A stretch of DNA of 64,000 nucleotides from Adiantum capillus-veneris (GCA_014529385.2 CM043950.1:150602945-150666944), one strand, 5' to 3'. Numbered from the stretch's first letter, positions 10,031 to 21,238 are shown. The notes: a model not told the origin generated them from the sequence alone. Numbers and translations: made by a program.

Positions 10031-11621
10031 ACCATTATAAATCAAATGGGAAGCTTTCAAGAAAGTTATTTGTTCTTTTGCCGAAGAACGCTTTTCCATA
10101 AAGCATCTCCATTGTATCAACAAAGATAGATCACGCAAAAGGTGGTTTGATAAAAAATATCAAGATGCTCAAAAGTCCCTAATAAAGCTTGATGCAACTA
10201 TGGACAAAGACAACTATCAAAGTCCTTTGTATACATATAAGGCATTGATTCAACACAAGAGAAGAAGATGGGAAGTAAAGCAACAACTTTTTCAAGTCCA
10301 AAAAAAGGCACGTGCATGTGGAATATTTTGGAGAAACTTGAGAGGCAAGCGGGTTGAGAATTGTGGTAACTTGAGTCTTTGGATATGTATACACATTGTA
10401 GGCAATTATATGAGCCGCACCAAATGCTGAAAAAATATCATTTTATGGTTCACTCCCATGTATGCCCTCTTTTTTTACTATTGAGGATGTATCCGGTGGG
10501 CTTGAAAAGTTGGCCACTCGCAAAGCGGGAGATCTTTAAGCTATCAAGCCGGAGATGATCAAATGGACGGGAGATTTTACCCATGAATGGATGTCTGATA
10601 TATTCAACCTTGCACTTCAACATGGTATGCCTTATGATTGGAGTACTAATTGGGTCAAGCCTTTGTATAAAGGAGGGGTTGTAAAGAATGTAAACAACTA
10701 CCGAACTATAATGATTGGGTCTCTTATGGCAAAGTTGTTTGGGTGCATAATGGAGATGAAATTGAGTGATTGGTTTGAAGAGAATGACAAGGGTACAAAA
10801 GGGAAACCAGGTTTTCGTCGAGGCCATTGATCATCTTGTCACTCTTCGTGTTCTCATGGAGAAAAGTCGGTTGAAAGAGAAGCAATCGTATTGTTGTTTT
10901 GTGGACTTTAAGAAAGCCTTTGATATGATTCCACATAACAATTTGCGGAGAAGGATGGAAGAACTCCAAGTGCCAAGTGAGTTTATACTTGCGGTTTCCC
11001 GAATCTATGAGATATGTCAATTGCGCATGGGAAGAGGAATTTCAAAAAAATTTATAAGCAGTATTGGGGTTAAACAAGGATATTCATTGTTACCAATTCT
11101 CTTTGGTCTATGCATCGATCAATTGGAACAAATGGTACTTGACTTTATGTAAGAAGAGGTGATATGTCAATTGCGCATGGGAAGAGGAATTTCAACATAA
11201 GCAATATTGGGGTTAAACAAGGTTGTTCATTGTCACCAATTCTCTTTGGTCTATGCATCGATCAATTGGAACAAATGGTACTTGACTTTATGCAAGAAGA
11301 AGGCATCGAAGAGGTCACTATTTGCAATGCGATAATCATGCTTTTGTTGTATGCGGATGATGTGATGCTTCTAGCGCACACTTTAGAAGATGCACAAAAG
11401 CTTATGGTTGTCCTTGAGAGCTTTTGCTTGCATAGTGGGCTGATTGTGAATGAATTCAAAACAAAGGTTATGCTTGTGAAAAACAACCATAGGTAGAAGC
11501 CATGCATTGTGTACAACCATGAGACACTTGAAGTTGTTGAGAGCTTTAAGTACCTTGGCCTTGAGGTTCCGTCCAATCACAAGTGGCATGAATGTGCTAT
11601 GAGTCATTTGGAAGCGGGAAA
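10031..11621 (+). pseudogene. LINE ORF2 reverse transcriptase
   Basis: Non-LTR RT blocks in order: KPLYKGGVVKNVNNYRTIMI (block 1-2), CCFVDFKKAFDMIPHN (motif A, 10894-10940), IGVKQGYSLLPILFGLCID (motif B), LLLYADDVMLLAH (motif C, YADD at 11350-11361), then LHSGLIVNEFKTKVM and VESFKYLGLEV (thumb). Motif B is present twice because of a 150-bp tandem duplication (11011-11305); the first copy ends in a stop. There is a frameshift near 10800. It would have synthesised cDNA at the nicked target. The reading stops at about 11622, where a 463-bp insertion begins. Confidence 0.92.
11011..11305 (+). repeat. 150-bp tandem duplication inside LINE RT
   Basis: gatatgtcaattgcgcatgg occurs at 11011 and again at 11161, and both copies run through the motif-B coding stretch to gtacttgactttatg. 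Unit 1 carries extra bases (aaaaaatttataagcag against ataagcaa) and a stop (taa); unit 2 keeps KQGCSLSP and continues into YADD. Confidence 0.93.
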
Positions 11622-12084
11622 TAGACAGGAGCGACGGTGATTCCTTGAGAGGGATTTCTACCTCAAGGCCATGGGGCTTGGGCGGTATGCTTGAGCGCCC
11701 CGAATTAAAGAACTTATATGGGAGTAGTACTCCACTCTTGGTGAACCGTGCGCATCCTGCCGGGTAGCTAAGAGGGGGCCGGTTGTTCAACCGGAGCCGG
11801 GGTGGCAATCCTCACGTCCATAAAACCATCTACCCATACTAGGCTGGAGTTTAGGTGAACCTAGTCTTCAGAGGCGCCGGAGGGGCCTCCGTCCCTTGTT
11901 GTAATCAACTTTTTGAATCAATACAAAGCGCCCGTCACGGGCTTGTTTCTCCAAATCTTGTCTCGTGCGTCCCTTTGAAATACTTGCTCAGCTTGTTGTA
12001 AAGTCGGCTAACTTGTGTTCAGGTGAAGGATCGGCGAACGCGCGCGGCCCCTAAGTCCCATTTACGGGCCGCTCTCCAGGGTCC
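11622..12084. mobile_element. GC-rich insertion splitting the LINE (probable solo LTR)
   Basis: LINE coding sequence stops in the codons for LEAGN (about 11620) and resumes at YAIENMCNAGN (about 12085). The intervening 463 bp is GC-richer, noncoding, and contains a ttgttgtaatcaactttttg / aatcaatacaaag stretch like the R region of a plant LTR. Clear TG..CA ends and a target duplication were not identified, so the LTR label is tentative while the insertion itself is well supported. Confidence 0.6.
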
Positions 12085-13043
12085 TATTATGCAATTGAGA
12101 ACATGTGTAATGCGGGAAACATCAAGTGTTGGATTCTCAAGAAGTACCTTTTGATGCATTGGTGACACCAGTTCTTCTTTATGGAGTTGAAGTGTGGGGC
12201 GGGAGCATCTCAAAATCTACTTGGAAAGAGTTCGAGAATGTCCAAAAGAGTTTTCTTATAAACTTTCTCCAAGTTAAGACACAAACACCATATATACTCC
12301 TACTTCTCGAGTCGGGATCTCTTCCAATTGAGGTTGTGGGCATGGAAAGGGTTGTGGAGTACATGATAAAGATGCATCAAAACCCCTCACATCGACTTCC
12401 TACAATTGCATGGGAAGCAAGCCAAAAAGTTCAAAAGACGCATAAAAGCAAGATCTTGAGCAAGGGATGGATGCAAGACATAAAGAAGTTGTTTGGGACA
12501 TGGGATGCATTACACTTGCTACATGATGCTTCAATTGACTTCTAAGTGAATGAAGCTTTTCTACAACACCAATGTATTATGGCTTGGGAGAAATCCGGTG
12601 GATCACGCTTCATACATTACACCACCCATATTGCCCTCAACTACAAAACCATGTCCTTCGTTGAAAGAGGAAACCGTACTCACACTTACATGCTTGAACC
12701 TATCCCCTTGTCGGCGATACGTACTATCGCAGACATTCGGCTTAGCTCCCATTTCCTTCGATGCGAGACAAGGCATTGGGGCAATGGAGAAGAGTCAAAT
12801 CAATTGTGCACATTATGCTCACTGCAGTACCACACTCTACTAGAGTGCTCAGCTTTTGGTCACATCCGAACTTGCTTCTCTCACATTTTCAACCATGACT
12901 TAGACCTACACACTTTCCTCTCCAGCCACAGCGTGGGCTCTCCATTGCGACTCTCATCACCAAATATTGGAGCATCGAGAGTCACTCATCAGCCATACAC
13001 ATACTACATCACATGTAACTTTGGTCCCATAGGTCATATTTGA
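12085..13043 (+). pseudogene. LINE ORF2 C-terminal region with CCHC knuckle
   Basis: Resumes after the insertion with FDALVTPVLLYGVEVWGG, the conserved LLYGxExWG block after the RT thumb of L1/Tx1-type elements. It then reads VGMERVVEYMIKMHQNPSHR and a terminal region with LRCETRHWG and CTLCSLQYHTLLEC, a C-x2-C-x4-H-x4-C zinc knuckle. A single stop at 12543-12545 separates two otherwise long frames (12126-12545 and 12546-13043). ORF2 ends 22 bp before the (TC)n tract. Confidence 0.85.
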
Positions 13044-13060
13044 CCTTTGAGGATGATAAT

Positions 13061-13064
<4 letters not shown>

Positions 13065-13145
<81 letters not shown>
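13065..13145. repeat. (TC)n microsatellite at the LINE 3' end
   Basis: Eighty-one bases of TC dinucleotides directly follow the LINE 3' terminus (ataataaaa). It is in the same orientation as the 5' tract at 7826-7899. Confidence 0.98.
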
Positions 13146-13148
<3 letters not shown>

Positions 13149-14761
13149 CTTAGCGATACGCATGCCATGGATGGAACTTGGGTTCACACAAAACACCCCT
13201 GTTGGTTTAGTTTTTTTTGCCACATCCTCAAGGCTCTATGCCGAGGACAATGAGACATATGTGATCGAAGCTTCACAAAGTCAACATGGAAGTTTTTTTC
13301 TCCCAGATTTTGAGTTTCACAAAAGACAAATTTTTGGATTTGGGGCACATGGGTAGTACCAAGCTTTTGCGGCTTCAATAACCAACTAGTTGGCATACGA
13401 TCAAAGGTCGACAACCATGGTTATGAACCGGCCTTCGAGATCGAGGTTCAAAATTTGAGCAATATGCAAACTATGGTAGGCACATGAGTCATCAAGAGGT
13501 TTGCAATCATTACTGAGCACATACTCGGGCATTGAATAGGGAAGGGTTACAACCCCAATTGGTCAATAGGTCTATCTATTTTTAACTTGATCGCCAGTTT
13601 GTTTGCAGAGGAATGCCAAGAGCTTTGCTCCAAAGTTCGCTCCAACAAGCTTGCTCCATATCCTAACTTTGGGAGAGAGATGGGTTAATTAATGTCCCAC
13701 ACTTGGGTGATAGAATGGCTATCTATTTTGTCTCTCGCCATCAACGTTAGGATTTGAAGGGCACCCTACACTTTAAAAAGACTGGCACTTGGAAGCAATA
13801 CCATAGCCTAGGGAAGGGCTTGTTTTCAGTTTTCCCTTCTCAAGACGAGTACTCACAAAAAATACAATTCAGGTTTTGTAATTCAATGACGTGTTTGGCC
13901 AAGAACAGCAGAAGAAAACCGTGTTTGGTGAACAATGTAAGAGTAATTTTTATTTACAATCTTAGTGTAAATCAAACCATTCTCCACTGGCATTTGGGAA
14001 GTACATGAAAACTAGCAGCAAATCTTATTTGCCACACTACTTCCTCATTTTCAATGATAAGCTTGTCTATCTTTTCTAAATTAGATGAGCACCTGTAATA
14101 TAATTCCCTTTCGTTAGTAGATACCCTATTTTATTCCACTTTTCTATAGAAGGGATTTTTAAAAACAACCCCTTCTAGTGATAGAATCATGTAAATTTTG
14201 ACCTTCATATGATGGAAAAAATACCTTGAGTGGGGCAAATGGGTGTCGAACCCTATAGCAACTTCTCATTCAAGAGGATGTGGTCATACAAGGCATAGTT
14301 CTCAGTTATTTTTTCCTATAACTATGCCTTTGTGTCACGTGAGGCTATCATAAAGCAAAGTAGAACTATATATGGGAGTTTGTAAGTATGTCCAAATATG
14401 AATACTTGCACAATTTATTGAGTGGAGACATTGAATGGGTCAAGGTGTGTTGCAAATTTTACATGAAGGGTGTTGCGGTTGGCAGTGTGGCCTGCTACGA
14501 ACTAGGAATGCCATAATCTCCCTTGATCTCACTCTTAGAGTTTGGACCCCAAGATGTGCTATATCCAAATTTATCTCCGTGTGTATTGGATATGCTTACT
14601 GCAAATTACCATGTCTATAATTTTTGCGAACCAGATTGCGCATGACTATGCCAAACATCTCAAATACGTGTTTGTTTATGAGGGTCTTAGTTTTCGTAGA
14701 CTTATTTATTGTAGGCTATTTAGGCTTGGTCAAGTTGAAAATGTAAGCAAAGAAAGCTCGA
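13146..14761. other. No recognisable feature
   Basis: There are short open frames only. I see no domain, tandem repeat or RNA gene. Confidence 0.5.
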
Positions 14762-14763
14762 AT

Positions 14764-14794
14764 GGGGGGGGGGGGGAGAGAGAGAGAGAGAGAG
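14764..14794. repeat. G run followed by (GA)n
   Basis: About a dozen G residues are followed by eleven GA dinucleotides. Confidence 0.95.
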
Positions 14795-15239
14795 CATGAC
14801 TTTTGAAATTTTTGAGGTGTCACACCTTTTCTCAATGTTGGGGGATATGGGTTCGAAAGTGAGCCAAGTTAGCATCGGGCTGCTGGCTGTGGGAAAATTT
14901 GAGAGCCAAGAATTGTTTGAAAACCGTTTGAAAACTGATAACACTGACGAACTGGCGCACAACTATTGAGGCAGTTTCGTTAATGCCATCTATTACTTAA
15001 TTCAAATGATGGTTTAGGAGTTTAAACTCACCTTACAGTTTCCCTCGAGCCGTTAATGGCTCTGTGATTCCTCAAAACGGATTAATTAAACCTAAATTGA
15101 CATCGATGATCAAAATTTCTTCCATGTTGGGCTTCCAGATTCAGCCCTGCTTAACTTCGTCCGATCTTCTTGAGCCCTGGCTTAACGAGCTCCCTTCAAC
15201 TTGCTTCGACTGAGTGCCTTTCCACTTGCTTCTTCAACA

Positions 15240-15433
15240 CCTAGTCGAGGTCAAGATCGAGAGAGAGAATTCCCTGCTTAGCTTCGAGAACGAGGGAGAG
15301 AGAACCTCCTGCTTAGTCCTCCTCCACTCCTTCCTTGTTTATATTCGAAAGTGTGAGAGAGAGAGTTATCTCCTCCCTTGCTTATATCCGAGAGCGAGAG
15401 AGAGAGAGAGAGAGAGTCTTCTCCTTGCTCATG

Positions 15434-15477
<44 letters not shown>

Positions 15478-15510
15478 ATCTCCTTGCTTGTCCAAGAGCG
15501 GGAGAGAGTG
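15240..15510. repeat. Interrupted (GA)n minisatellite-like block
   Basis: Four or five GA tracts (near 15262, 15355, 15390-15416, 15439-15474, 15502) are separated by similar pyrimidine-rich spacers (ttatctcctccttgctt and variants ending in cgaga). This forms a loose repeat of roughly 60-70 bp. Reading frames across it are low-complexity artefacts. Confidence 0.75.
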
Positions 15511-17468
15511 TGGCTTCTTGCTCCTCTCCGACTCCTCAAACTACCCTTCTTCCTTGTTCAAGAGACTCCTCCCCTTCAATATCTCCTCCTCAATAATCCC
15601 TTCTTTTGCACGTTCTTCCCCTGATAATAGTTTCCCCTTCTCCTCAATGCCTCTTGATGATGTGGCAACGGGTAAGGCGAGCATCACGAAACTCGGAGAG
15701 ATGAGCTCCCAAAATGGGCGCAATGGCGAGTTGAAGACTTTTCTCTTCTTCTTCGTGCTCATCTGAGCTCCCACCCGGCCTGCGCGATCTTCTTCCCCCT
15801 CCTCCTTTCTCTGTGCTGCCCCGCTGGTCGACGGCATGGCTTCTTTTTGTTTTCTCCTATCCACACACAAACCCCTCCTTTGAATTATTGGGAGGCCAAA
15901 ATCCCTTTGGCTCATGGACGGCCATTGATTGGCTTTTGGGCGGCCCTTTGTGTTAATGGCTCTTGGTGGTCCGGCCTCATAATACACCACACTTGGCATG
16001 CACATCGAGAAAATCATCGCCTCGCACATCATTCGGAACACAAAAGCTCATAAAAAATTTAACGTGCTTTTGTAAAGGCACCTCATTTGACAAGCACATC
16101 AATCAAGGCATTGCTAAGCACGGCATTCTAACCAACTTTCCATTGCCATGTTGAGCATTTCCCGCATCCAATGCTCTCCAAGAGTCAAACCTTTTTACTG
16201 AAAGCTCATCAGGTCCTTATCGACCTTTGGAGTGCACCATATCAGCATTTTGGATATTGCTTGTATCAGCTTCTCGGATGATGCCAAAAATTATCTAACT
16301 CAGCAGTGCTAGCAAGTGACACCAGCCTCAAGCCATATTATCTCATCAACCCAGACTCTATCTGACAAGCCGTAAATTCCTTTAGACTCCTCAAGCTGCA
16401 TAGAACGCATACAAACATGCTGAGGTTGTAAAATTCCAAAATGGCACACCGACCAAGGCGGCGGACCTGGCACGGAACTGGCCCCCGCTGAAACTTAAAT
16501 TGGTAATAACTTGGCAACCAGATCTCCGATTGCTGATCTGAAAAGATCCACATGCTCCACAAAGTGAGCACTTTAGGCCCATACATTCATTTCATTTTTG
16601 TCCCCTCAATTGTAGTTGCCCAATCTGGTACAGGTCTGCAATCGACTCAAACTTTAAACTGACATAACTTCTTCATCGTAGCTCCAATCGACGAGCCGCA
16701 AAGAAAGGCCCGTAGAGCACCTCAAGCACTGCAGGTCTAGATCATAAACTCCCATCTGTGCTCACTTCAAGCATACTCTTTTTTTTAGCATCATTAAGGC
16801 ATGTGTTGGCCTCTTTAAAGCCGCATCTGGCATACATTAATCGTAAAACTAGCTTGTTAGCAAGCCCTGAACACTGATCATTGGTAAGGTAAGCTTCAAT
16901 TAAGCTCGATGTGCATCTTCCTGGTATCTTTCTTAGCATGGGAGCGGAGATGCACAACATCAGGGCTCTCCAATAGATCTAGTCTTCATGTGTACTTCAT
17001 TGGAATATAGACCGAGCACTCTACAGATGATCCTAGACAGAAGTCATCAGTTGAACCTCTCACAAAGGGATGGAGTTTATTCTATGATACGTAGAATCAC
17101 TCTCTGGACCATGTGGAAGACTTCTTATGCTCACAGTCTTCCCCTACATCCACCATTTTGATAGCTATTTGGAATGTGCTACTAAATACTCTCTGTAGCC
17201 TGGGGATACTTAGTGGGCTTCCCAAAGTAGCAAAGTGGCATCAATACTCTTTTCTCTGGCCGAGCGAGATCTTCAGCTCTTTTTCAGTTTGGACCATGGA
17301 CACATCACATGGCATTACACACCTCCACAACAGTTCACATTGCATTCTTCATACATGCCACCTTGATGTATACATAGTCCTCACATTGTACTCCTATCTT
17401 GTACATCCTTTGGGTGATAGGCCTTATTCATCTCCATAGTTCTCTTTGTACATAGTATACAACCACAT

Positions 17469-17471
<3 letters not shown>
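15511..17471. other. No confident feature
   Basis: The longest frame, minus strand 15541-16041 (166 codons), has no domain I recognise and overlaps pyrimidine-rich DNA. A stretch near 16430-16740 reads like noncoding LTR-type sequence, but no ends were found. Confidence 0.4.

Positions 17472-17543
<72 letters not shown>
17472..17543. repeat. (AC)n microsatellite
   Basis: Seventy-two bases of uninterrupted AC dinucleotides. Confidence 0.98.
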
Positions 17544-17545
<2 letters not shown>

Positions 17546-18084
17546 ATTGGCCATGCCATGATGGCGAGGATTGTATGAGAGTGTGGCATGGAAAAATGGT
17601 TACCAAGCATGGATTGTGAGAATGTGGATTTGCTTTTGGTTAGTCAACAGTCATGTGAAACTAAATACACCTCATTAGTTAGATCTTATCGTGGAGAAAG
17701 CAATGGATTGTTAATCTAGGAGATGGATTTACTCTTAGTTGATGGGAATGTGGATAAATACTCTACCTCTTCAGTTATTAAATCGTGCTATGGAGAAAGG
17801 ATACAGAGAGGAAATAGTTGTAGAAAAAATTTATCTGAGAGCTCCAAAAGCTTAGTGTGGAGGGGAAGAGATATAGGGTAATTGAAAGTGAGCATTGCCT
17901 TCTTCTAAGCCACGACAATGTGCATGTCACATATTAGTTCATGCTTATGGTTGTAGTAACTATAATTTGTGAAAGCTCCCACTTGAAACATGGGGGAGGG
18001 TTTTAACCAAAAAAGTTGCTTGAATGTGTTCACCATGTTCAGATCTTACGTCAAACTTTTATGAAAATGGGTGGCTTTTGCAAC
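17544..18084. other. No recognisable feature
   Basis: AT-rich sequence with no domain or repeat seen. Confidence 0.5.
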
Positions 18085-18189
18085 TAAACCCAATTGGCTG
18101 GAAGAGATTCAATCATCATCTAGACCTCCGGTTCAACCGTTAAACAAAACAAGGACATTCACTAGGGTTGTAGTCTCTCATCGCAATGC
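18085..18189 (+). mobile_element. SINE 3' fragment
   Basis: It aligns with 19066-19169: both read ggctgg(ttgg)aagagattca, then agacctcc, an aaggacattcact / aaggatagtcact step and end at tctcatcgcaatg. Roughly three quarters of positions agree by eye. The tRNA-like head is missing, as in a 5'-truncated SINE. Confidence 0.65.
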
Positions 18190-18869
18190 CCTGTCTCTGT
18201 TTACCATGGGGTGGGAAGGATGTAAGCAATGGTCCCCGTGTAATGGTGGCCCCATCTCATCATCTCGTATGTAGATCTATAAAAACTAACCTCGCATAAA
18301 AACTAATCTTGGGATCCCTAATTTTTATTTTGAAATCCCAAGATAAGCGTTTCTGAAATATAACCCCACAACTCCACATCTAAATTAAGATATGCACGCG
18401 GGCGTATATGGTTCTCGATATGGTTTGGGTGTTGGGTTCTCACTTCATTGCCAATGGTTCAAATTGTGGGTGCAAGGGGCAGGGGCGTCCCAAAATTAGG
18501 AGCCGCATCCCGAAATTTGTTTTCCTCGCACTAATCTCGACATGTCGGGATTAACTTTTACCACGACGACGATTGAGATCCCTTGCGTCCCCAACCTCCA
18601 TTGTGGATCCCATCACTCCCACCTTGTGGCAACTAAAGGTGTCTTTGGTTCTCTATGAACCTCTCACCCCTCAGCACTAAGTAACATGAGGTCTTAAATG
18701 AAGCCCCGTCCATGGGATCCACGGTGGGGAATTGCAGGCGAGAATCACGAGAGACGCGGCACCGTCCGAGGATGAAAAGTAAACAAGGACACAATTAGTA
18801 AACAAGGGCAAGGGAAGGTGGGCGTTCAAGTTTAGTTATAGATGTTATGTTTACCACCCATGTCACATG

Positions 18870-19169
18870 ACGTGTGCAGGCGAGGTGGTTAAGCCATCTA
18901 GCTTGCCCGCGAGAGGTGTTGGGTTCGATTCGTGTTGCTGAGAGACAGGTGGCCATTTTTTTGGGCCGTCCATTGGCCTCGAGATTGCACGGGGGTTTGA
19001 TGCCACCGCCCAAGGGTCTTAAAGACCTTGTGTTACTTGCCTCTCACCCGAACTTACATCCAACCATGGCCGGCTGGTTGGAAGAGATTCATCTATCTTT
19101 TAGACCTCCTGTCCGACCGTCTAGCAAAGCAAGGATAGTCACTTGGGCTGTAGGTTCTCATCGCAATGG
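18870..19169 (+). mobile_element. tRNA-derived SINE
   Basis: The head has RNA polymerase III promoter boxes: an A box (gtggttaagcc, 18885-18895) and a B box (gggttcgattcg, 18921-18932) spaced as in a tRNA gene. This is followed by a non-tRNA body whose 3' 100 bp recurs at 18085-18189. The total is about 300 bp. The tRNA-like head lacks a complete cloverleaf, so it is not a tRNA gene. Its 3' end coincides with the ATG of the bTHXm gene. Confidence 0.7.
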
Positions 19170-19558
19170 CGCGTCACATCTGTAGAAGCGTCTTTGGTTC
19201 TCTCTGCAGCCCTAGGTTCCTCTCACCCGAATTGTCGTTTCTCCGCTCAGCGGCGTCTTCCTTGCAGAACTCGTCATCGTCAGGAAGGACCCCTACCTTG
19301 CCATTTCTGGGCTCATCTTGTTCTTCTTCTACTTCATTGTCGTCGTTCATATCGGAAAGCTCACCACCAGTGCCTTTTGTGTGTGGGCGTGGAGACAAGA
19401 AAACCAAGAAAGGGAAGCGCTTCAGAGGGAAGTTTGGAAACCCCAGGCCAGATCGGGGGCATCGAATCCGACGCATTCGAGAACGTTGGGAACAGCCACC
19501 AGGTACTCCGTGGCCTGTACCTGGTCTCTCGGTTGAGGACTATCGCCCCATTTTCTGA
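19166..19558 (+). CDS. RPS31: Mitochondrial small ribosomal subunit protein bTHXm/S31
   Basis: A 130-residue protein from ATG 19166 to the stop at 19556-19558. Residues 1-70 are rich in Ser, Arg and hydrophobics with few acids, as in a mitochondrial transit peptide (MARHICRSVFGSLCSPRFLS). Residues 73-118 carry the conserved bTHX core of plant mitochondrial S31: CGRGDKKTKKGKRFRGKFGN, then RIRRIRERWE and the TPWPVP terminus, close to the Arabidopsis protein as I know it. Such proteins bind 16S-type rRNA in the small subunit. The frame is intact and single-exon, with a 12-residue tail past the usual end. The start codon lies in the 13 bases shared with the SINE 3' end, so the 5' UTR is probably SINE-derived. 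Function is family knowledge; expression is not shown. Confidence 0.88.
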   Translation: MARHICRSVFGSLCSPRFLSPELSFLRSAASSLQNSSSSGRTPTLPFLGSSCSSSTSLSSFISESSPPVPFVCGRGDKKTKKGKRFRGKFGNPRPDRGHRIRRIRERWEQPPGTPWPVPGLSVEDYRPIF

Positions 19559-20269
19559 AATACATAAAGCGGTAAGTTTTCCCTGGCGATTCTTGGTTTT
19601 AATCAATGTTTAAACATTTGCACTTCCCAAGAGTACAATCAATCATGTATAAAGTTCTAAATGAATTATTGAATCCATAAGTGAGGTTTTTCTCACTTGA
19701 TACATCCGAGTATAGATATTTCTAATGTCTCATTTAGAGGAACTCAGGAATGATGAGAGCACTCTGAATGGGAATATTTGTTAGGACACCAAGAATGGAT
19801 ACTTCTAATGCGTCATATTGGATGGGTGACAGAGCATCAAGAAGAAGCATAGTTTTTCCATACGTCAATCACACGTCGGACGCACACGGGTACGGAAGTA
19901 CGGATTCCACACATCAATCTTCACCTACTACATAGGATGCTACATACTATACTACACCACCATGTTTAAAACTTTATAGACAGACAAAACTATAGGAACT
20001 TTAGAAATCAAAAGTCGACTCTGGAGAGAATCGAGACGGTGTCTCAGATGTCTAAGTAATGATTAATGAAGTAACCTCCAAACAAAAAGGAGTCAAGAAT
20101 CAGGATTGTAGAAACAGGCCAAAAACATTCAGGAGTGACAAGTGTAGTCTCCTAAAGGCTGAAGGCTAGAATTTAAACTGTAGAGTCAACAGTGAACAGT
20201 AAACACGATACGGCATAAGTAAATGTCCAAAACCATGGTCCATAAGCAGGCGGGTAGGCGCAGCAAGCT
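19559..20269. other. No recognisable feature
   Basis: This is the 3' flank of the bTHXm gene. I see no coding domain. Confidence 0.5.
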
Positions 20270-21226
20270 CTAACTCTCAATATAGCTCACATCCTCATCG
20301 TCGTAAGTAGTATCGTCCTCGTCCTCGTCCTCGTCCTCATCCTCATCCTCATCCTCATCACCACCAACTGAGCATGATGTCCCAATATGATTGATACCAA
20401 CAATAAAAATAGGCTCTATCGCATCTGTAGTACTCTTTGCAATGGCCTCCTGAATCTCATGTAAGGCAAGCAAGCGGTCCTCATCTTTTTCCTTATTGAG
20501 TATTTCCAATGTGACCTCCATTCTCTCATAGCTGTGCTCTTTGATTTTGGATATGAGCCTCAAGTTCGTGTGTATGCACACAAGCTTCTCTGTATGATAT
20601 GGGAGTAGCCTATGAATGAGAGAGAAGGTGCTCCCATTTCTCTCACATGGAGAGGCACATGTCCCTTGCGAAAGCACCTTGAAAGCAAGAGCTTACAAAG
20701 AGGGTGTGCAAACCCCAAAAGTTTCCCACCATTTTACTCCCTCTTGCATCCTCAATGCATCTTTTGCAATTGGATGAGCAAATGACTTGCTTTCAGCTTT
20801 ATAAATGTCAACTCATCAATTAGGGTGCCTTGCAAGGTCAGATCACCCTTGGTGTACCTTTCCAAGAATGTCATCCATCCTTCTTGCACCTCACTCGCCA
20901 TCACTTTCTTGCCCTCTTCCTCGCCATATGGGATGCAACATGTATCCAACAGCATGTAACGGTGTGTGCAATATATTCCATCTTTCAATGCATAGATCCC
21001 TAATCTCTCTCATCCTTGCAGCATCAATGCCTTGCATGTTTTCAATTTGCTCTATCATGCGATCCGTAAGCTCGTACATAAGCCCCACGGTGGCTCCTTC
21101 CCTATCAGCCAAACGGAGAATTTTCAAAATCAGAGCACAAATTTTCAAAATCAGCCTGGCCTCTTGCCAAAAGGATGCATTAAACACAATGTTCGAGACC
21201 TTAGTAGCCTTTTCAGTCTTGGATCT
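20270..21226 (-). pseudogene. hAT transposase C-terminal half (host element)
   Basis: Minus-strand reading starts at VKIKRSKTEKATKVSN (21240 region) and continues through FWQEARLILKIC, DREGATVGLMYELTDRMIEQ and WNILHTPLHAVGYMLHPIW to GWMTFLERYTKGDLTLQG. It ends with the dimerisation block CERNGSTFSLIHR (the CERNWSxFSxIHTK motif of hAT C-terminal domains) and an acidic (DE)n tail made by a hexanucleotide repeat (20315-20358). There are frameshifts near 20700 and 20900. The N-terminal half lies at 24078-24720; the two were separated by the insertion at 21239-24065. Confidence 0.88.
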
Positions 21227-21238
21227 CTTGATCTTCAC

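Larger units (their letters stand above)
7900..13064 (+). mobile_element. LINE non-LTR retrotransposon bounded by (TC)n
   Basis: The 5.2-kb body includes a 0.46-kb insertion at 11622-12084. Order: 5' leader (7900-8120), ORF1-like protein (8121-9108), ORF2 with apurinic-type endonuclease (about 9110-9930), reverse transcriptase (10500-11500), C-terminal region and a CCHC knuckle (12830-12875), then a short 3' end (aggatgataataaaa) running straight into (TC)n. There is no poly(A) tail. All frames are interrupted, so the copy is dead but nearly full length. Confidence 0.88.

Noticed and set aside
15541-16041. 166-codon minus-strand frame as a possible gene
   Set aside because: No domain or plausible codon structure was seen. 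It crosses pyrimidine-rich DNA and has no supporting neighbour.
17020-17110. Possible copia RNase H tail (VEPLTKGW-like reading)
   Set aside because: The similarity is a few residues only, with no supporting blocks upstream or LTR downstream.
18885-18932. tRNA gene
   Set aside because: A and B boxes are present, but there is no complete acceptor stem or anticodon arm and the transcript would run into a repeated body. It was called a SINE instead.
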